Assembly: GCA_964036155.1 (NCBI GenBank)
Contig: OZ038423.1
Location: forward strand, 34,797,249 to 34,861,248
Length of the DNA: 64,000 nucleotides
Direction: 5' to 3'
Source of the DNA: Diploscapter coronatus
Taxonomy: Eukaryota; Nematoda; Chromadorea; Rhabditida; Rhabditidae
The position numbers were made by a program, and so were the translations under genes. The notes under the pieces were generated by a model. It ran no database searches. It was not told the origin of the DNA and worked only from the letters and a program-made list of their open reading frames with translations. Every line of letters starts with the position of its first letter. The first letter of the stretch is position 1. This document shows positions 36,597 to 49,666 of this stretch, in pieces.

Positions 36597-39500
36597 CTAC
36601 TTGAGGAATGCAGAAGCAACAGTGTGGCGCAGTTTGGGGACGAGTGGTTTGTCGCCCTTCTTATAGATGGGAACGTCTGTCGGCACGCATAGAATCTGGT
36701 AGAGCGAATCGCAGTACTGCTCCAGCAATTCACACATAGGGAAATCGTTGTCATCCTGAAGCGACGATCAATTTGGAAGGTAAAAGGATTTAAAGTTGTC
36801 AGCGAGTTGGGAAGGCGTGACAAATGTTTTTTTTTACTTTCGAATTTACTACAAATATAATCTCAAAATTCTCCAACTTATCTAATTTTGCATATTTCTG
36901 GTAGTTCCATTTTATATCCGGTGAAGTATGAAATAAATTTTAAGTATCTAGTCTGGCAAATAAAAATAAATAAAGGAATACCTCTCCGAAAGGATTCAAG
37001 ATGATGTGAGCGATTCGGAGCCACCCGATGAAGAACAGATTGAACATTGCTGAATGAAATGATTCAATTCTGATGAGTCTTATTCGGCTATTCAGAAACC
37101 GCACGATATCAAGACGTGCGAAATAGTGTATGGTTAGAGTAGGGTATTAGCTGATAGGATTTCTTTTCACACACTATTTCGTATGTCGTGAGGTCTTGAA
37201 TGTCGTACGGTTTACAAGTTGCCACAACCTGCTGATATGAACTGAATGGAGAGGACGGTGGGTAGCGAGGCATCGGGAGCCTGCATCGAGTCGAACACGC
37301 GCGACTGGAAACTGAAGATGCCAAGGAACAGGGTCGAGTAGATGAAGAAAGTAAATAACTGAAATTTCAGATTCATTGAAAGAGAAAAACTAGGGCCTCA
37401 TTAAATTAGAAATTCCCAAATTGGAAAACTAAATGAAACAAAGTTATACTTCCACAACAAATGACAAAGGAACAAAGCTGATCTTCATGACGATTTCTTA
37501 TTTGAATTATAGAACGAAGAAGCTTTGACTTTCTGATTAAAAGTTTATTCTGCATTCGCACACTTTTCTAGAGAATATTTTCAAATCCAATCCAAGAGAA
37601 CAAGGAGTTATTTCGATTGCAATTCCTCTGCGTTAATGGAACTATTCATCTTGGTTACAATTTCTTCTTGGAAATCTATATGAAAATGGAGGTTTTAAAC
37701 ATGTTCTAGCAGTATTTAAAGAACATGCTTTCAAATCTCAGTTTTAGCCATTCACCACGAAAGAAGTATGTCTACCTGCGTGAGTGCGAGTGGAATCGGA
37801 ATGAAGTCGTAGCTCATAATGTCGCTGATGCCCGCGCGGTAATCGTTGATCTGAAAACATTCAAACGGGTCTCTTAAATAACAGGAAAAACGAGATTCTT
37901 TCTATCTTTTTTTTTTTTAAATTACCGCATTGACGAGTTCACAGTAATGTTTCTCAAGGATGAGAGCCTCCTTCCTCGTTCTCAGCAGTCCCCTGCAACA
38001 ATGTAACAGTCCTTTATTTTCATTTCAGTAGCGAGTTTTTAAAGAACCCATTCTTTTGAAAAATCACCTTCTTTTTAACTAGGATATGGTAAGGTAGGTT
38101 TAGCAGTATACACATCCAACTCTACAAGCTAATCACTTAGGAATAACATATGGCATAGCAAATTATACCTCTAGCCCTATACCAAGAATATTGATAGAGT
38201 AACAGTGGATAACTATCAAAAGAATAGAGTAGTGAATTGTCCAAATAGCCTGCAGTTACAGTGCTTTTCTCACTTCTTTGCATTGTAGCGTTTCTTGACG
38301 AGTTGGATGACCCAAAGGAGTGGAAACCAATATCTGCAGGCAGTCGGCTTCAGCTGCGTCGAGAACATTATGTCCTTCTCTTCTCTTAACAAACATCATT
38401 TTCATTTACTCACTTATTACAGTATTAGTGAATAGAAAACTACTCAATATCTCCGAAAATCTTCCTGATCAATCGTGAAGGGAAGAGAAAAAAATACCAT
38501 GACTTACAACAGCAAAACTGTCATAAAAAGGCTTGCTATTTTCAATTCATCATCTGAAGCATGAGAAAATATCATAAGTCTGATCTTCGTAATATTCTCT
38601 AAAATAATTCGAAGCAGAGTAACGTCTCATTTTTACCACCATCATATCCAGCAACTCATACTTTCTTCAATGATATCGTATCTGTTGAATAGACCTACTT
38701 GGTTAGAAGTCCCTTCTCGATGAAGGACTCATAGGTCGGGAAGTAGTGATCCCTGATCTGCACATTCACGTCCCTGAACACGAGTGCAGCACACAGCAGG
38801 AAATAGCGCTGAGCCACTGTCAGTATGGACTTCGAATCGGGCTGAAATACTAATTATTATTTAATAAAGCAGAAAAATTAGCTCGAAAAATATAAGAACT
38901 GAAAAAGAAGAAAACTGACAAGTGAAGTGCATAGCTAGTAAATCTCAAACCTTAACGAAACTTAGCCAAATAGAGTGTTCGATAGCATGAATATTAGATG
39001 TCAAAGTCAACATCCATCAAATCGAACTCTAGAATCAGGAAATTTATAGTAATCTCCCACTCGTATTTTATGTGAGAGATAAAAAATCCGTGTCACAAAT
39101 ATAGGCAAGTTTTTTTTAAAATATAAATGAGAGATCTAACTAATTTCTTGCTTCCAGATTCCTATTTGACATATTTTAACTTGACAAGAGAGTTCAGCAG
39201 CATATCGATAGCCCATTTGGGAAGTTTCATTGAATTCTGTGAGTTTCAGCCTATGATCTGTTTCGTGAAGTCGGAGTTTGTACACATGTGGGTTACATTG
39301 AAATGGAATTTTCTTCAACTGATCTGATTCAAGAATACCACCTTCACTATGGATGAAGTGAAGAGACCTCACCATATGCTCGTTGATGAAATACTTGAGC
39401 GTGAGCGCGACGTTCTCGGGCCAGAGGAACTGCAGGTAGACAGACTGCCAACGGGTCAGCACTATGTTAGTGACGAAGGATAGCACGATTAGGACAGGGG

Positions 39501-41012
39501 CCTGCAAACAGAAAGTAACGTCAATCAGAAGATATACACTGAGGAAAGAGGGTGTGAAGGTAAAGCTGGGAAAATATTCGTATTTGTTATCTTCTTCTGT
39601 ATAATGCAAGGATTTTAGAAATTGTGAATAATATTTCATATAAAAATGATTATTTTTGAAGAGTTGTGAAATGAATGTATATCGATTTGCATTTCAAACC
39701 TCTTCTAATGAGAAATGTGAACAGCGTGCTAATCACAACTTTTTCTCAAGATTAGTGGAATAGCCAATTCTAGCATCTCGATGACGATATCTGAATGAAA
39801 AGTGCCCCATTATATTACCTATTTCCAAGATCTGATCTTTTAGCTTCCATTTGGAACTCTTTTGATAATACAGCGAAGTCGGCTATTATTAACGTTGGCA
39901 TTAGTGTATACTAATTTTTCATTTGTTATGCTTGTAACGTGAAAATATACTAAATTCAATGCAAAACTTGAGAAACAGGTCATGATGGGCACTTTTTCAA
40001 TAGATATTCGTTATTAAAAGGTTCGAATTCGCTTATCCGCTAATTTTGAGCAGAATGCGATTATCAGTTTACAAATCCTCGTAAAGCATGCGCGAGATAG
40101 AAAAATCGACGCAATTGAAAAGCCTGTACATACCTTGGCCGACACAGCATCCACGTAATTCACGAACCATTTGTAATCGCTGTCGAATGAAGAGCTCTGT
40201 AATTAGAAAAAACATGTTATTGTGCAAAAGATTAAATCTTACCTTGATGACGAAATAGTAGAGAAGGGTGGAAGCGATGAGCAGCAGCAGCCAGACAATG
40301 AATTCCTTGTAGACCACCTTCCAGAGTGAGCCTGCAACATAATCGAATCATGCTATACAATCATTAGGTTTTTTAAATAGGCCAGGAAGCCAGAGGTTTG
40401 GATAGACTTGAATAGATCAGTAGAATAGACAGTGGCAGATAAAAGTATTGGGTGATCCTCCTATCCGGTTGAATTTAATTCAAACTTGTGCACTTTTCAA
40501 CTTCCATGCCGAATTGCCTTCCCAAAAAGGTTATTAATTTTATATAAAAACGAGAGAACATTCACTCACCTCGCCATCGGAGAAGTAGGAAAAGTGATGT
40601 ACGAGCTGAAAACAAATAGAATTAATCAAGATCAAGGATTGAACGGTGTAGATGCATAACGAATAGAATTACTGTCCTCCTGACTGACTACAGATGCGCC
40701 TTGCAAGGTTCATCATTCATTCATTCAGATTGATAACACACCAGCTATTCAACTTTAATCCAAATACTCAGCCAGTGGCCAGATCTACGAAAGACTGGGA
40801 ACGCTCCATATGTGAGCTTCTTTTTTCAAGTTTAGGAAAAGGAGTCACACTGTAAACGACTAGGAGCACTTAAGACTTTTGTGGAACGAGCCACAGAAAT
40901 TTTTATGAAACTTTCTTTGATAAACTTTGCAGAAAGCTCATTACACTGTCAACAGAAATGTTGAAGACTTGCCCGATGCCGTGGCGACCAGAAGTGAGTA
41001 GCTGACCGTCAT
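36597..41012 (-). CDS. bestrophin family chloride channel, complete but short
   Basis: Twelve in-phase exons give 369 aa: 40973-41012, 40570-40605, 40243-40331, 40134-40196, 39373-39501, 38699-38841, 38274-38384, 37926-37992, 37776-37850, 37229-37358, 36982-37049 and 36597-36755. The N-terminus MTVSYSLLVATASA then LLLRWRGSLWK aligns with the invariant start of bestrophins (MTVxY, LLLRWKGS). Other family blocks are VLTRWQSVYLQFLWP, RYFLLCAALVFRDV and YDFIPIPLALTQ, then LNPFGEDDNDF, which corresponds to the calcium-clasp acidic cluster NPFGEDDDDFE. It should form pentameric calcium-gated anion channels in the plasma membrane. The chain ends about 50 residues after the acidic cluster, without the long regulatory tail. 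The first intron uses a GC donor (GG|GCAAGT), needed to keep both frame and alignment. Confidence 0.92.
37092..37215. repeat. short MITE in bestrophin intron
   Basis: The left end AGAAACCGCACGATATCAAG and right end TCTTGAATGTCGTACGGTTT are inverted repeats. They match the ends of the larger elements at 44706-45010 and 55911-56212. The core contains a GTGTATGGTTAG-like word. Confidence 0.8.
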
Positions 41013-42108
41013 CTTCTAGACGAGTAGAGGAATGCGGCTGGGAATGAAGTGACGACGTAACTCATTGCATTTCTCACATTCAAATTCCACGATTCAACAA
41101 CAGATTGGAAGATTGATCGAATTGCATACATTGCACAATCATTATTAGCCCGTGAAGAGCGCTTTCGACATGAACAACATAGCACAGTGGCGAAAAATCA
41201 AGGAGACTACGGAAAGACGAAAGAAGTAGCAGATAGTTGCGGAGTAAGGATCGAATCGCTCTGGATTTCTTCGATAAGAGGCATTCGGGGTAAATAAGGA
41301 TGGCTTTGAAAGATTTAGTTAGGGACCGCAAACTCCGCCCCTTTCACTTGATTCAATATTGTCCATAGCTGGATAACCCTTCCGATTATCGTCGATTTTT
41401 CTTGTTTTACTTTTGTTTTTAATAATTTATCGATACCTACTATACAATTTGATACCGCTCTTTCACGTGGTGATATCGATTTATTGATTGGGGTGCGAAA
41501 GAAGTCCGCAAATGCGCATCAAATGCACACCAAATCACGACAATGCTAATATTTCGAGCTATAAAAAAAATACATAAAATTTTTTAATGAAATGATTAAT
41601 CTATTCGTCCACTGTTACTGACATAAAAGTCAGAAAAATCCTGCAGCGCCGAACTGAGATTCTGATAATCCGCGAAATATAAAAGAAGCCCATGCTGAAA
41701 TGAAAGAGTGCAGAGAAAAAGATTCTCAAAGGCACGAAAAGAAAGGGGGAGTGAGAGGCACAATGCAAACTATGCGTCTCTAGCTCACCCTACGAATCTG
41801 AGTGATTTTCAGTTTTTGCGTTTCGATCTTGTCTTTAAAATAATTTCTTGAATTTTTTCTTTTCGGAAATGGATGCAAGACCCAATGACCTGTCTATCCA
41901 TGGGTAAGTCAACGCGGTGGGGTCAGTTTGGCAAAATGGCTGACGGTCCCTAGATGAGACTCACTGGCCGAGGAAGAAGGGAGACCAGTCAATAGTGAGT
42001 TAGTGGTGGAAGAAAGATAATAGTATAAATAGAGAGAAAGAGAAGATGTAGACGAGATGAGCAGTGTCCGTTAGGCGGCACTGACAGGAAAGGGAGAGTG
42101 AATTGAAT
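41013..42108. other. intergenic region upstream of bestrophin and of F-box block A
   Basis: No gene is supported. AT-rich sequence gives way to purine-rich sequence near 41700-42100. Block A of the duplication begins at about 42109. Confidence 0.5.
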
Positions 42109-42352
42109 AGAGAAACAGAGTGAGCCTCTAACATGACGATTGCAATCCATCATAATCGAAGGTGTGAAGGTGTTACTCACAAACCACTGGCCACATGCAT
42201 GTCATCCTTCATTGATTGTCACCGTGCATTCCCTCGATTACTAAACAACATCCTAGACATTCGTCGTTTTGGTTCTGGGTTCAATTCTATTTCACTTTCT
42301 TCTTTAAGATTTTATTCAAGAAATCTTATTTTCACCCATAATTTCAGCCTCA

Positions 42353-44558
42353 ATGATTACTGGTTTACCTACGGAAATATTTCTCGAAATTTTCATTTAT
42401 TTGGACTATGGAAGCATCGAGAATCTTTCGTGGACGCAGAGAAGATGCATGAGAATTGTGCAGAGGTACTATCCCGAAGCACTTGAACCAAGAAGCCATC
42501 TTCAACAAATTGCAATCCTCCCGTCAACTACGCCAGGGGTAACGCATTTATGTATTCGAAAGAGCAATTGAGTATTGACAATGTTTTGCGATATCGAAAT
42601 TCATGAATTTAACGAAATATGTATTTTGGAGAAAAGTTACCACATCTTTTTCTATTTCAATTTGTATATTTTCGAAACATTGCAAATAATCAAAATAGTC
42701 GCGTTTTGTATGAAGGATAATCACTGAATTTAGCAATTCGAAATCGTAGTTGATAATGTGGACAGTAATCGGAAGCTTTCGAAGGAAGAATATCTTGAGA
42801 AATATCCAGTCAATAAAATGAAGGGGTACATTGAGAGATTCAACTCCAGAAAGCCTAACGAAGAGCGCCATAGAAAATTTCGACAGCTTTACCGAAGCTA
42901 CCACAAATTTTGTAAGTTCTTCAAATCGGGTATTTATCCTATTTTTCATTTTCTTAATCATCTACAGACAGCTTGGGATCAAATTCATTTACTTATTCAT
43001 GATGATTGATTTAGGCGAAAAGAGACGAGAAATTGGAACAAATATTCGAGATTTGACCCTAGAATCATGCTTCAAGAAGGGCATTCCAAATGGCGATGAT
43101 AAGTATGCTGACAAATGTTTGGTTGTCGAACTTCGCTCATTCCTGTCAACGATGTCGTTCGGTTATGTGAGAATAGTAAGAAAAATCAAATAGACCTAAA
43201 CATATTTTTATCACACATTCCAGGACTGTTTGGGATTCCGGTCGGAGTTTCAAACAGCCCTGACACGTTCTCATTTAACAAACTGCACTAACCAAAAGGC
43301 ATACTTTGAAGCTTTAGTCTAGGTTATTATAAATGCTTAGGCTACTTCCGACATATGAACATATTTTAGGATAGTTGTAACCGACAACAATTTTTGGCTG
43401 TCATTGACTGTCTAGATTCGGCTCGTTGCATCGCAAAGACTAAATTAATATTTTGCCCCACACTCCACTTGGAAACGAGCGATATAGAATTCATCCAAAA
43501 TTCGCCATTCTTGAAGACTGGTAACAAGATAAAGCATAAGATATAGGCGTTGTGATATTCATCATTAATGCCCTTCAGAGCTGAACGAAGATTTCCGGGT
43601 GAGAGTATCTTTCTCTGCTCCACGCGCGCTTTTCTTTTCCCTTTTCTCGCATTCCTAACTTCTAGGAAATACGGAAACGGGGAGTAAAGAAAGAAAAGCA
43701 CACGTGGAACACAGAGACTCTCACCCGAAAATGTTCGTACATCCCTGATGCTCTATTCACTTTATAAATTCAACACCAATTTAGATGTCAAGGCGTTTAA
43801 ATTCGCAAACCTTCCTTCAGTCAACGCTCTTCTAAATATGGAACAGTTTCAAGAGACGGTACTCTAACATTCGATCTATCAATTGATTCATTGTTAATTC
43901 CGAAATCTGGGAAGGTGCAAAGTGGTGCATAGTTATTTTTAATGGCTAGAAAAGCGAGAAATAGCACTCGAAAAGGAGACTGATATAGAATGACTCTTTC
44001 TTCCTCATTTTCGATCTCCCAGAATTCGACATCAACAATATTTAAATTCGAAATTTTCAGATTTTCATGATAACAAAAATCGATCAGGCTCAATTTGATA
44101 AAGTGCCACTCTCAACTGCAATGGAAGTGATGATGGAGACAAACGATTTATCGATTCAGGAGTTTGTTAATGTAATTATTGAGAAATGTTTTAAGAAATA
44201 CTTCTAAAAATGATCCCTAATTAATTCAATTTCTTGAGGAATTTCAAATGAAAGCCAATATGAAAATTATGCAATTTGAAATGGTTTAACCGATGATTAA
44301 AATAGCAAGAAATTGAATTATTGAGAACAGGATGCAACGTCATCTCATCAATTCATTCACTGCACCAAATAATATGCAATTTAGGCACTACTTAATTCGC
44401 CACCTATCAATAACCGGAAATTGAGAATTGTGAAAAATCTGGATACTTTTCCCCATCAAAACCTTTGGGATGAGATGCAACTTGATGCCATACTTCGTCA
44501 AGCTCGGCGTGGTCAGGTTTATACTGTAGATCATGACTCTAATGGAAGCATTCGGTAA
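42353..44558 (+). CDS. F-box protein, copy A
   Basis: Eight in-phase exons give 375 aa: 42353-42538, 42734-42911, 43015-43175, 43224-43316, 43370-43520, 43785-43858, 44061-44171 and 44385-44558. The N-terminus GLPTEIFLEIFIYLDYGSIE followed by LSWTQRRCMRIV is an F-box, the SKP1-binding motif of SCF ubiquitin ligases. The remainder (NKMKGYIERFNSR, FFYVRI-like beta segments, QNLWDEMQLDAILRQARRG) is probably the substrate-recognition part and is not recognised. Copy B has identical exon boundaries and phases with scattered substitutions and no frameshift, which supports the model and suggests both are translated. A TTTCAG acceptor lies 5 bp before the ATG. Exon 4 relies on a weak donor GTCTAG. 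Confidence 0.82.
43586..43738. mobile_element. MITE inside intron 5 of F-box copy A
   Basis: About 38-bp imperfect terminal inverted repeats start ACGAAGATTTCCGGGTGAGA and, on the other strand, ACGAACATTTTCGGGTGAGA. The same element sits in the same intron of copy B, so it predates the duplication. Confidence 0.8.
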
Positions 44559-46546
44559 TTTTTAGACGCGTTTGTTTTGCTATCCTTAAGGATAATGAGG
44601 GCAAAAGTTTAAAAAATGGGGGAGGGGGTAAAGACTGTTGAGAAAAGGCACGTCGCCTGGTTTAGAATCGAATTCGATTCATTTTATTGAGACGAATCGG
44701 ACTATTTGGAAATCGCACGGCACTCAAGACCTCAGGACAGGAATGACAAATAGCACAGAATCATGTTTCTTAACAGCCAACGCGCTCAATTCAGAGCAAG
44801 CTAGAGCTAGAGAAGAGGAAAACAAAGAAAAATTATGCTTTCTTTTTGAGTGAGAAAGAGCAGACGGTAGATCGCGTTGCTTTCGACTGTTAATGAGCGT
44901 GATTCGGTGAAATAGTATATGGTTAGGAGAGGCTATTGGGTGATAGGTATCATATTCCACACCATGTCGCATGTCTTGAGGCCTTAAATGCCACTCAGTT
45001 TACATTATATCATTTTCGCGAAATTAAAACAGCAAATTTGAGACTTTTTAAAGATAGCTAAATGAGCATAGTTAGAGCGTATTAGAATAACAGTTTGATA
45101 AATTTAAAGAAGATTCAAGGTCTATGTTCGCTCAACTTATTGTAGCTGTGAGTAGTTTTATCTCAAAGAAATAAATGAGTACTTTTGTCAAAGCAAGAGA
45201 AAGGAAAAATAACATAAGGAAGAGAAAGGCAAAGAGATAACGTTTGGGATAAAATTGCTCCCTTTTGGGACAAATATACTCATTTCAGACCTTTAGGACA
45301 AAAGTACTCATAGCCAATTATTGTATGTATGTCTATTTCAGATACAGTATACATATGCTTAACTACCCATCGACCGTCGAAGTGACATTTGAAGTGGGAC
45401 AAAATTGGCAGGGCTTCCATTTCCGACAAATTAATGATAGAGATAAATATAAGTTCGTATTTTTTGAATAAACTCTTTCTGACATGAGTTTAAAAATCAA
45501 GCAGACTACTGTAATCACGCTTCATCTTCCTTTCTAGAAAGAACATCTCTTAACCCTTTTATAGATCCGGTTTTACTTTCAGAAACTAAGATTGGAGAAA
45601 TTATGACCATAATAAGATTTTTGTAAGAACTTGGATCGTTTTTTGTGAATTATGAATAAAATGGTTAGCAAGATTGGCATCAACAACAACGATACGGCAC
45701 GTTTCTTTTCAACACTATTTACTCTCAATTGTTTCCGGAATCGGAATTGTCCGTCTCTGGTCAAAGGCGATGGTGTGAGCCGCACACAAACCGCGAGTGA
45801 AAATAGTGTAAAAAGTAAAGATAATGTATGAAGGTCTAGAGAAGTGAACATTTCAAAGATTTCCAAAAACTAATCATTCTGTCGAAACTTGCAGGTTGCA
45901 GAAACTTTGAGATACCTAGAGAACGCAAACGGGTTCATGAGAACCATATTTCGCTGTTATTTTTTTGCTCAGGAAGATGCGTTCTGGTGTAACTAAGACT
46001 TTCGATAAGAAGAAGAATCAAATAAAAATTGATTTTAGACGAAAGAATCGGCATTTTCGGACCCCAAATGAACACGTTTTCGCAATACAAAACCCCACGG
46101 CGGTATAAAATAGCATAATGTTATGACCCATATCATATCTATGATTTTAGCTGGCAACATCCTAATCCCGCTCGAATCAATACCATGAGGGATCAAAAAA
46201 GTCTGGATGGTTCGAACATTACAAATACTATTTTCATTTTTTCCTTCTAAATTTACCCTACTTAAGGACGATATTTATCCCCTAATTTGTCTATTTTCAT
46301 GTAACATGTTTTTTATCAACGAGTTCTGGTTTTGGGTAAAATTTTTCGATTATTTCTAACTTATTAGATTTGCAATTCACAAATTCATTCTGTTCCTTTC
46401 ATCTTTCCTGTGGCTTAACTTCGATTCTGCAGAATAAAGTACTTCTTGTAATTTTCAATTTCAATTTCAATTTTTATGAGTGAAATATCGTTCTTAAAGC
46501 GATTCATTTTTTTCAATTCAATCTTCAAAATTCATCTTTTTTTCAG
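44559..46546. other. intergenic region between F-box copy A and the SMC3-like gene
   Basis: It holds the 3' part of duplication copy A including a 305-bp MITE, then AT-rich unique sequence. A 43-codon reading frame at 45974-46105 and an acceptor-like TTGCAG at 45893 were examined. They do not encode recognisable SMC sequence. Confidence 0.5.
44706..45010. mobile_element. 305-bp MITE, copy in block A
   Basis: The left end GGAAATCGCACGGCACTC then AAGACCTCAGGACA matches, inverted, the right end TGTCTTGAGGCCTTAAATGC. It has no coding capacity. A near-identical element is at 55911-56212 and a shorter relative at 37092-37215. Confidence 0.8.
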
Positions 46547-49085
46547 AAAAGGGAGCAACTGAAGATTCACAAGCAGTGGAACGATGAAGAAGAGCAGGAG
46601 AATGGGCAGCAGAACAACAGCAGCAATGACAGGTAAAATGATCGGTAATGAAGCACTCTATTTATGAAAAGTTTGAGTTTAGTACTTTATTAGCAAAACC
46701 ATGAATATTGACAATGGTTTTTGTATTGCAGAATGACAGAAATCGAAAAAGAAGGAAAGGAACTGAATGCAGAAATCGAGAAGATTGTGGGCGGAATCGA
46801 CGGGTTCGACAAGCAGCTGCACGAAATGGGAAACGAGGAGCAGAAGATCATCGATGAAGTGACCAAAGTGGACAGGGAAAAGGACACCTTCGAGGCGAGA
46901 ATTGCAAAATGCATTGCTGCGAGGGAGATTGCTGAAGAGAAGGTTGGAGTACTTTTTGCTTATAATTTTCACATTCATAATCATGCATCTTCGGTGATTG
47001 TATTCTTGTTCTGACAAATTCTAAATACACTTTCAATTGTTGTATTGATGCATACGAAGTAGTTTCGGAAATCATCATCTGCCTACTAAACCCTATTCTA
47101 TATTCTATATTCTTCATTCCACGATGCGATTATTTGTTTTCGAAATTGCATCTTTCTTACAATCACCACTACTTAATCCTTGCATAATGCCAAGATTTTC
47201 CATCTTTCAGATTTCCAAAATGGGAGCCCTCCCTCCTGAGTTCACGACTCAGTATCAGAACCTAACTAAAGACAAGCTGGAGAAGCGACTGCGCAAAGTG
47301 GTGAAGGAATTGAAGGAAATGGGGAATGTGAACAGAAATGCTGTGGAGGAATTGGAAATGCTGAAGGAGGACAGGGACAGTTGCAGGGAAAGGGTCGAGA
47401 TGATCCAACAGTGCACACAGGTTGGCAAGACAAATGATATTTCGAAACGAAAATTCAGTCTTCTATTTTTAAAGAAATCATAATTTACGTCTCAAACGTT
47501 ACAAATTCTTTCTTCTTCATGAATTTGCCATCTTCTGCAAATTCATTTTTGAGTTATGAATGATTTCTATCCAAAGTAGAAGTGCAGATTTAGCTGATGA
47601 AACTATTGATATCGTCAATTTTTGCAGAAAATCCGTGAAACACTCGACCAACTCGACAAGGAGGAGATCAATGCTGCCGTGCAGGAAATCTTCAAGAATG
47701 TATGCTAATTCTGATTAATTTCAAGAAATAAATCATTTTCTTTTAGGTCAGAGACAGTTTCCAAGAGATCTTCAAAAAGATCGTCCCGAATGGATATGGA
47801 GAGATGAGACTCAGTACTGATGATCCGGTGAGTCAGATGAGTTGTTATATTGAATGCTAGAAAATAAAAAAAAAGCTTGTAACAAATGATCACATCGACA
47901 ATGCTGCAGGAAAGTCAGCAAGCCGAGGAGAGTTCTGTGGGCACAGTGCGGATCGACTCGAATAGCTCGTCTAGATCGTTCACTATCGTCTTCGACAGAG
48001 TTACCTGCAAGGGAATCAATCTCATTGTAAGTTACTGGGTAAAAATGTTCCAAATAACAATACTTTCGAGATCAATATTTCTTAGCTATTTTCAACAAAT
48101 ATGATGCACATATTTTAGCAGAGATATTTCAGGTGTCGTTCACAGGCAATTCAGCTGAGGACGCAGTGGACTGCAGCACTCTGTCGGGCGGTCAACTCAC
48201 TATGGTCACTCTCGCGCTCATTCTCGCTATTCAGGTAGCTCTTGAATCGGTAAAATATGATATTGTACTGATGTAATTTATTATCATTTTTCCTTCTTGT
48301 TGAAGACGGAAATCACCATTTCCGCGATTATTTTCTTTACATTTTAGACAAAATTGCAAAAACCATGCATAATGAACTAGACAACAATAATATGTTTTGA
48401 ACTACAAATCTTTTTCTTATTGGATTCCAAGCAGGGATGAACTAATGCATATTTCAGCGCGTCTGTTCTGCCCCATTCTACGTGTTCGACGAATTGGACG
48501 CGGAAATCGATGCCTCTTTCCGCAAACTTTTCGCCGGTAAAATTTGTTTGTGATATCAATCAAAATTAAAGCAGTTTCGTCAAACTTTCAAAGTTATGAT
48601 TAATATTCCCTATTCCAAAATAAATTTTTCCCACATATATAAATTGGTTCATCAAGTTATTTCTTTAAAAGTTAGAAACGTACTTTTTCAGATTTGCTGA
48701 ACGAGTATTGTGGCAACAGCCAGTTCATCGTGACGACTTTCCATCCCGAACTGCTCGGCCCTGCTGAAGCTCGATTCGGTGTCAAATTCATCAATAAGGT
48801 CTGTAAATGTTAAAAGATCTCTACACCGAATAGGTTTCTGTTTATGGCAGACTGGTTGATTTCAGAATGAACTGCTTTTAGAAGTATTATATTTCTCGTA
48901 AGATAATATCAGTTCGTTGAGAATAGCAAACATCTACTTACACCATTTTTCAATTTTTATTTATCTTCTAATTTTCATTACATTATATTGTAAATGAATT
49001 GAAATTGTTGCAGGTGTCTCACATCGCGAAAATCAGCGAGGCAGATGCGATTGATTTCGTAGAAGATGAGTCGATTCGCGCTTGA
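46547..49085 (+). CDS. smc3-like: SMC3-like protein, C-terminal part only (no N-terminal ATPase half visible)
   Basis: Ten in-phase exons give 378 residues: 46547-46632, 46732-46942, 47211-47420, 47628-47699, 47747-47827, 47910-48026, 48133-48234, 48458-48536, 48692-48798 and 49014-49085. A coiled coil (IEKEGKELNAEIEKIVGG, REKDTFEARIAKC) leads to GALPPEFTTQYQNL, the SMC3 counterpart of LPEEFQTKYQNL. The C-terminal ATPase head follows with KIVPNGYGEMRL, signature LSGGQLTMVTLALILAIQ, Walker B APFYVFDELDAEID, FIVTTFHPELL, and the SMC3 ending GVKFINKVSHI then DFVEDES. Cohesin SMC3 needs an N-terminal head with Walker A, which is absent from the upstream 5 kb; an F-box gene and a bestrophin gene fill that space. 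There are no stops or frameshifts, and introns are kept, so this is not a retrocopy. The true 5' start is unknown; the first in-frame ATG is 46733. Confidence 0.8.
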
Positions 49086-49666
49086 AGCGGTCAATTCAAA
49101 AGTTTGACAGTTTTCTCTTCACATCGTTCATGTGTTTTTTCTAAGGCATTTACGATCTTTGACTTTTCTTGTTTTATTTATTTTCTGTTGATTTTTCTAG
49201 ACTATCCAGGTTTTAGTGATTTATGATTATATTCGTGCAATGTTCTAAATGAGATGTTCAAGGGCTGACGGTATCAATGAAATATTCATATTTTATTTAA
49301 AACATACCGATCATTGAATGTCTCATTTATAGAATTCACAGAGTTTCGTCTTTATTTTTGAACGGGTAAAGATTCTGCTGGTTCTTGTCAAATTTGAATT
49401 CTTCTGTTCCGAATTAGACAATTTATCCAACTCGAAGTATTAATGAACGATTAGATTGGTTCTGATTGATTTTTCTGTGATCTTCAAAAGCCGTCTACGA
49501 AAGATGCATGAAACTTGAATATATTTTTACAATTATGAGAAAATTTAGCATACAATTATCTAAAATACGATATCTCCCTCTATATAAGCAGTCGGTTGAG
49601 GAGATTCCTCATTAACTGAACTGCACTCGACTAGCAGACCGGCTCCAACCAGGCAACTGACCAGTC
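49086..49666. other. intergenic region, SMC3-like to Arg/Ser-rich gene
   Basis: AT-rich spacer. It contains the promoter of the downstream small gene, with a TATA box at 49581. Confidence 0.5.
49581..49588 (+). promoter_or_regulatory. TATA box (TATATAAG)
   Basis: TATATAAG lies 86 bp upstream of the ATG at 49667. The preceding CTCCCTC and the spacing fit a focused promoter with a start near 49612. Confidence 0.6.

Larger units (their letters stand above)
42109..45540. repeat. segmental duplication, copy A
   Basis: This block aligns along its length with 50734-56720, apart from the Helitron-like insertion in that copy. Boundaries are set where similarity starts (AGAGAAACAGAGTGAGCCTC here, AGAGAAACAGAATGAGCCTC there) and fades (after ACTGTAATCACGCTT). 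It contains the F-box gene, an intronic MITE and a 305-bp MITE. Confidence 0.9.

Noticed and set aside
42133..42486. 117-codon frame starting before the F-box gene and conserved in both copies
   Set aside because: It overlaps F-box exon 1 in another frame. Conservation is explained by the recent duplication, and the protein has no recognisable pattern.
43821..44093. 90-codon minus-strand frame conserved in both F-box copies (also 52438-52710)
   Set aside because: Differences between the copies change amino acids on this strand while one is silent in the + exon. The + strand has clean splice sites and a continuous frame through the region.
45893..46105. Possible upstream exons for the SMC3-like gene (acceptor at 45893; frame from 45974)
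   Set aside because: The translations show neither heptad coiled-coil pattern nor SMC motifs, and they hit stops.
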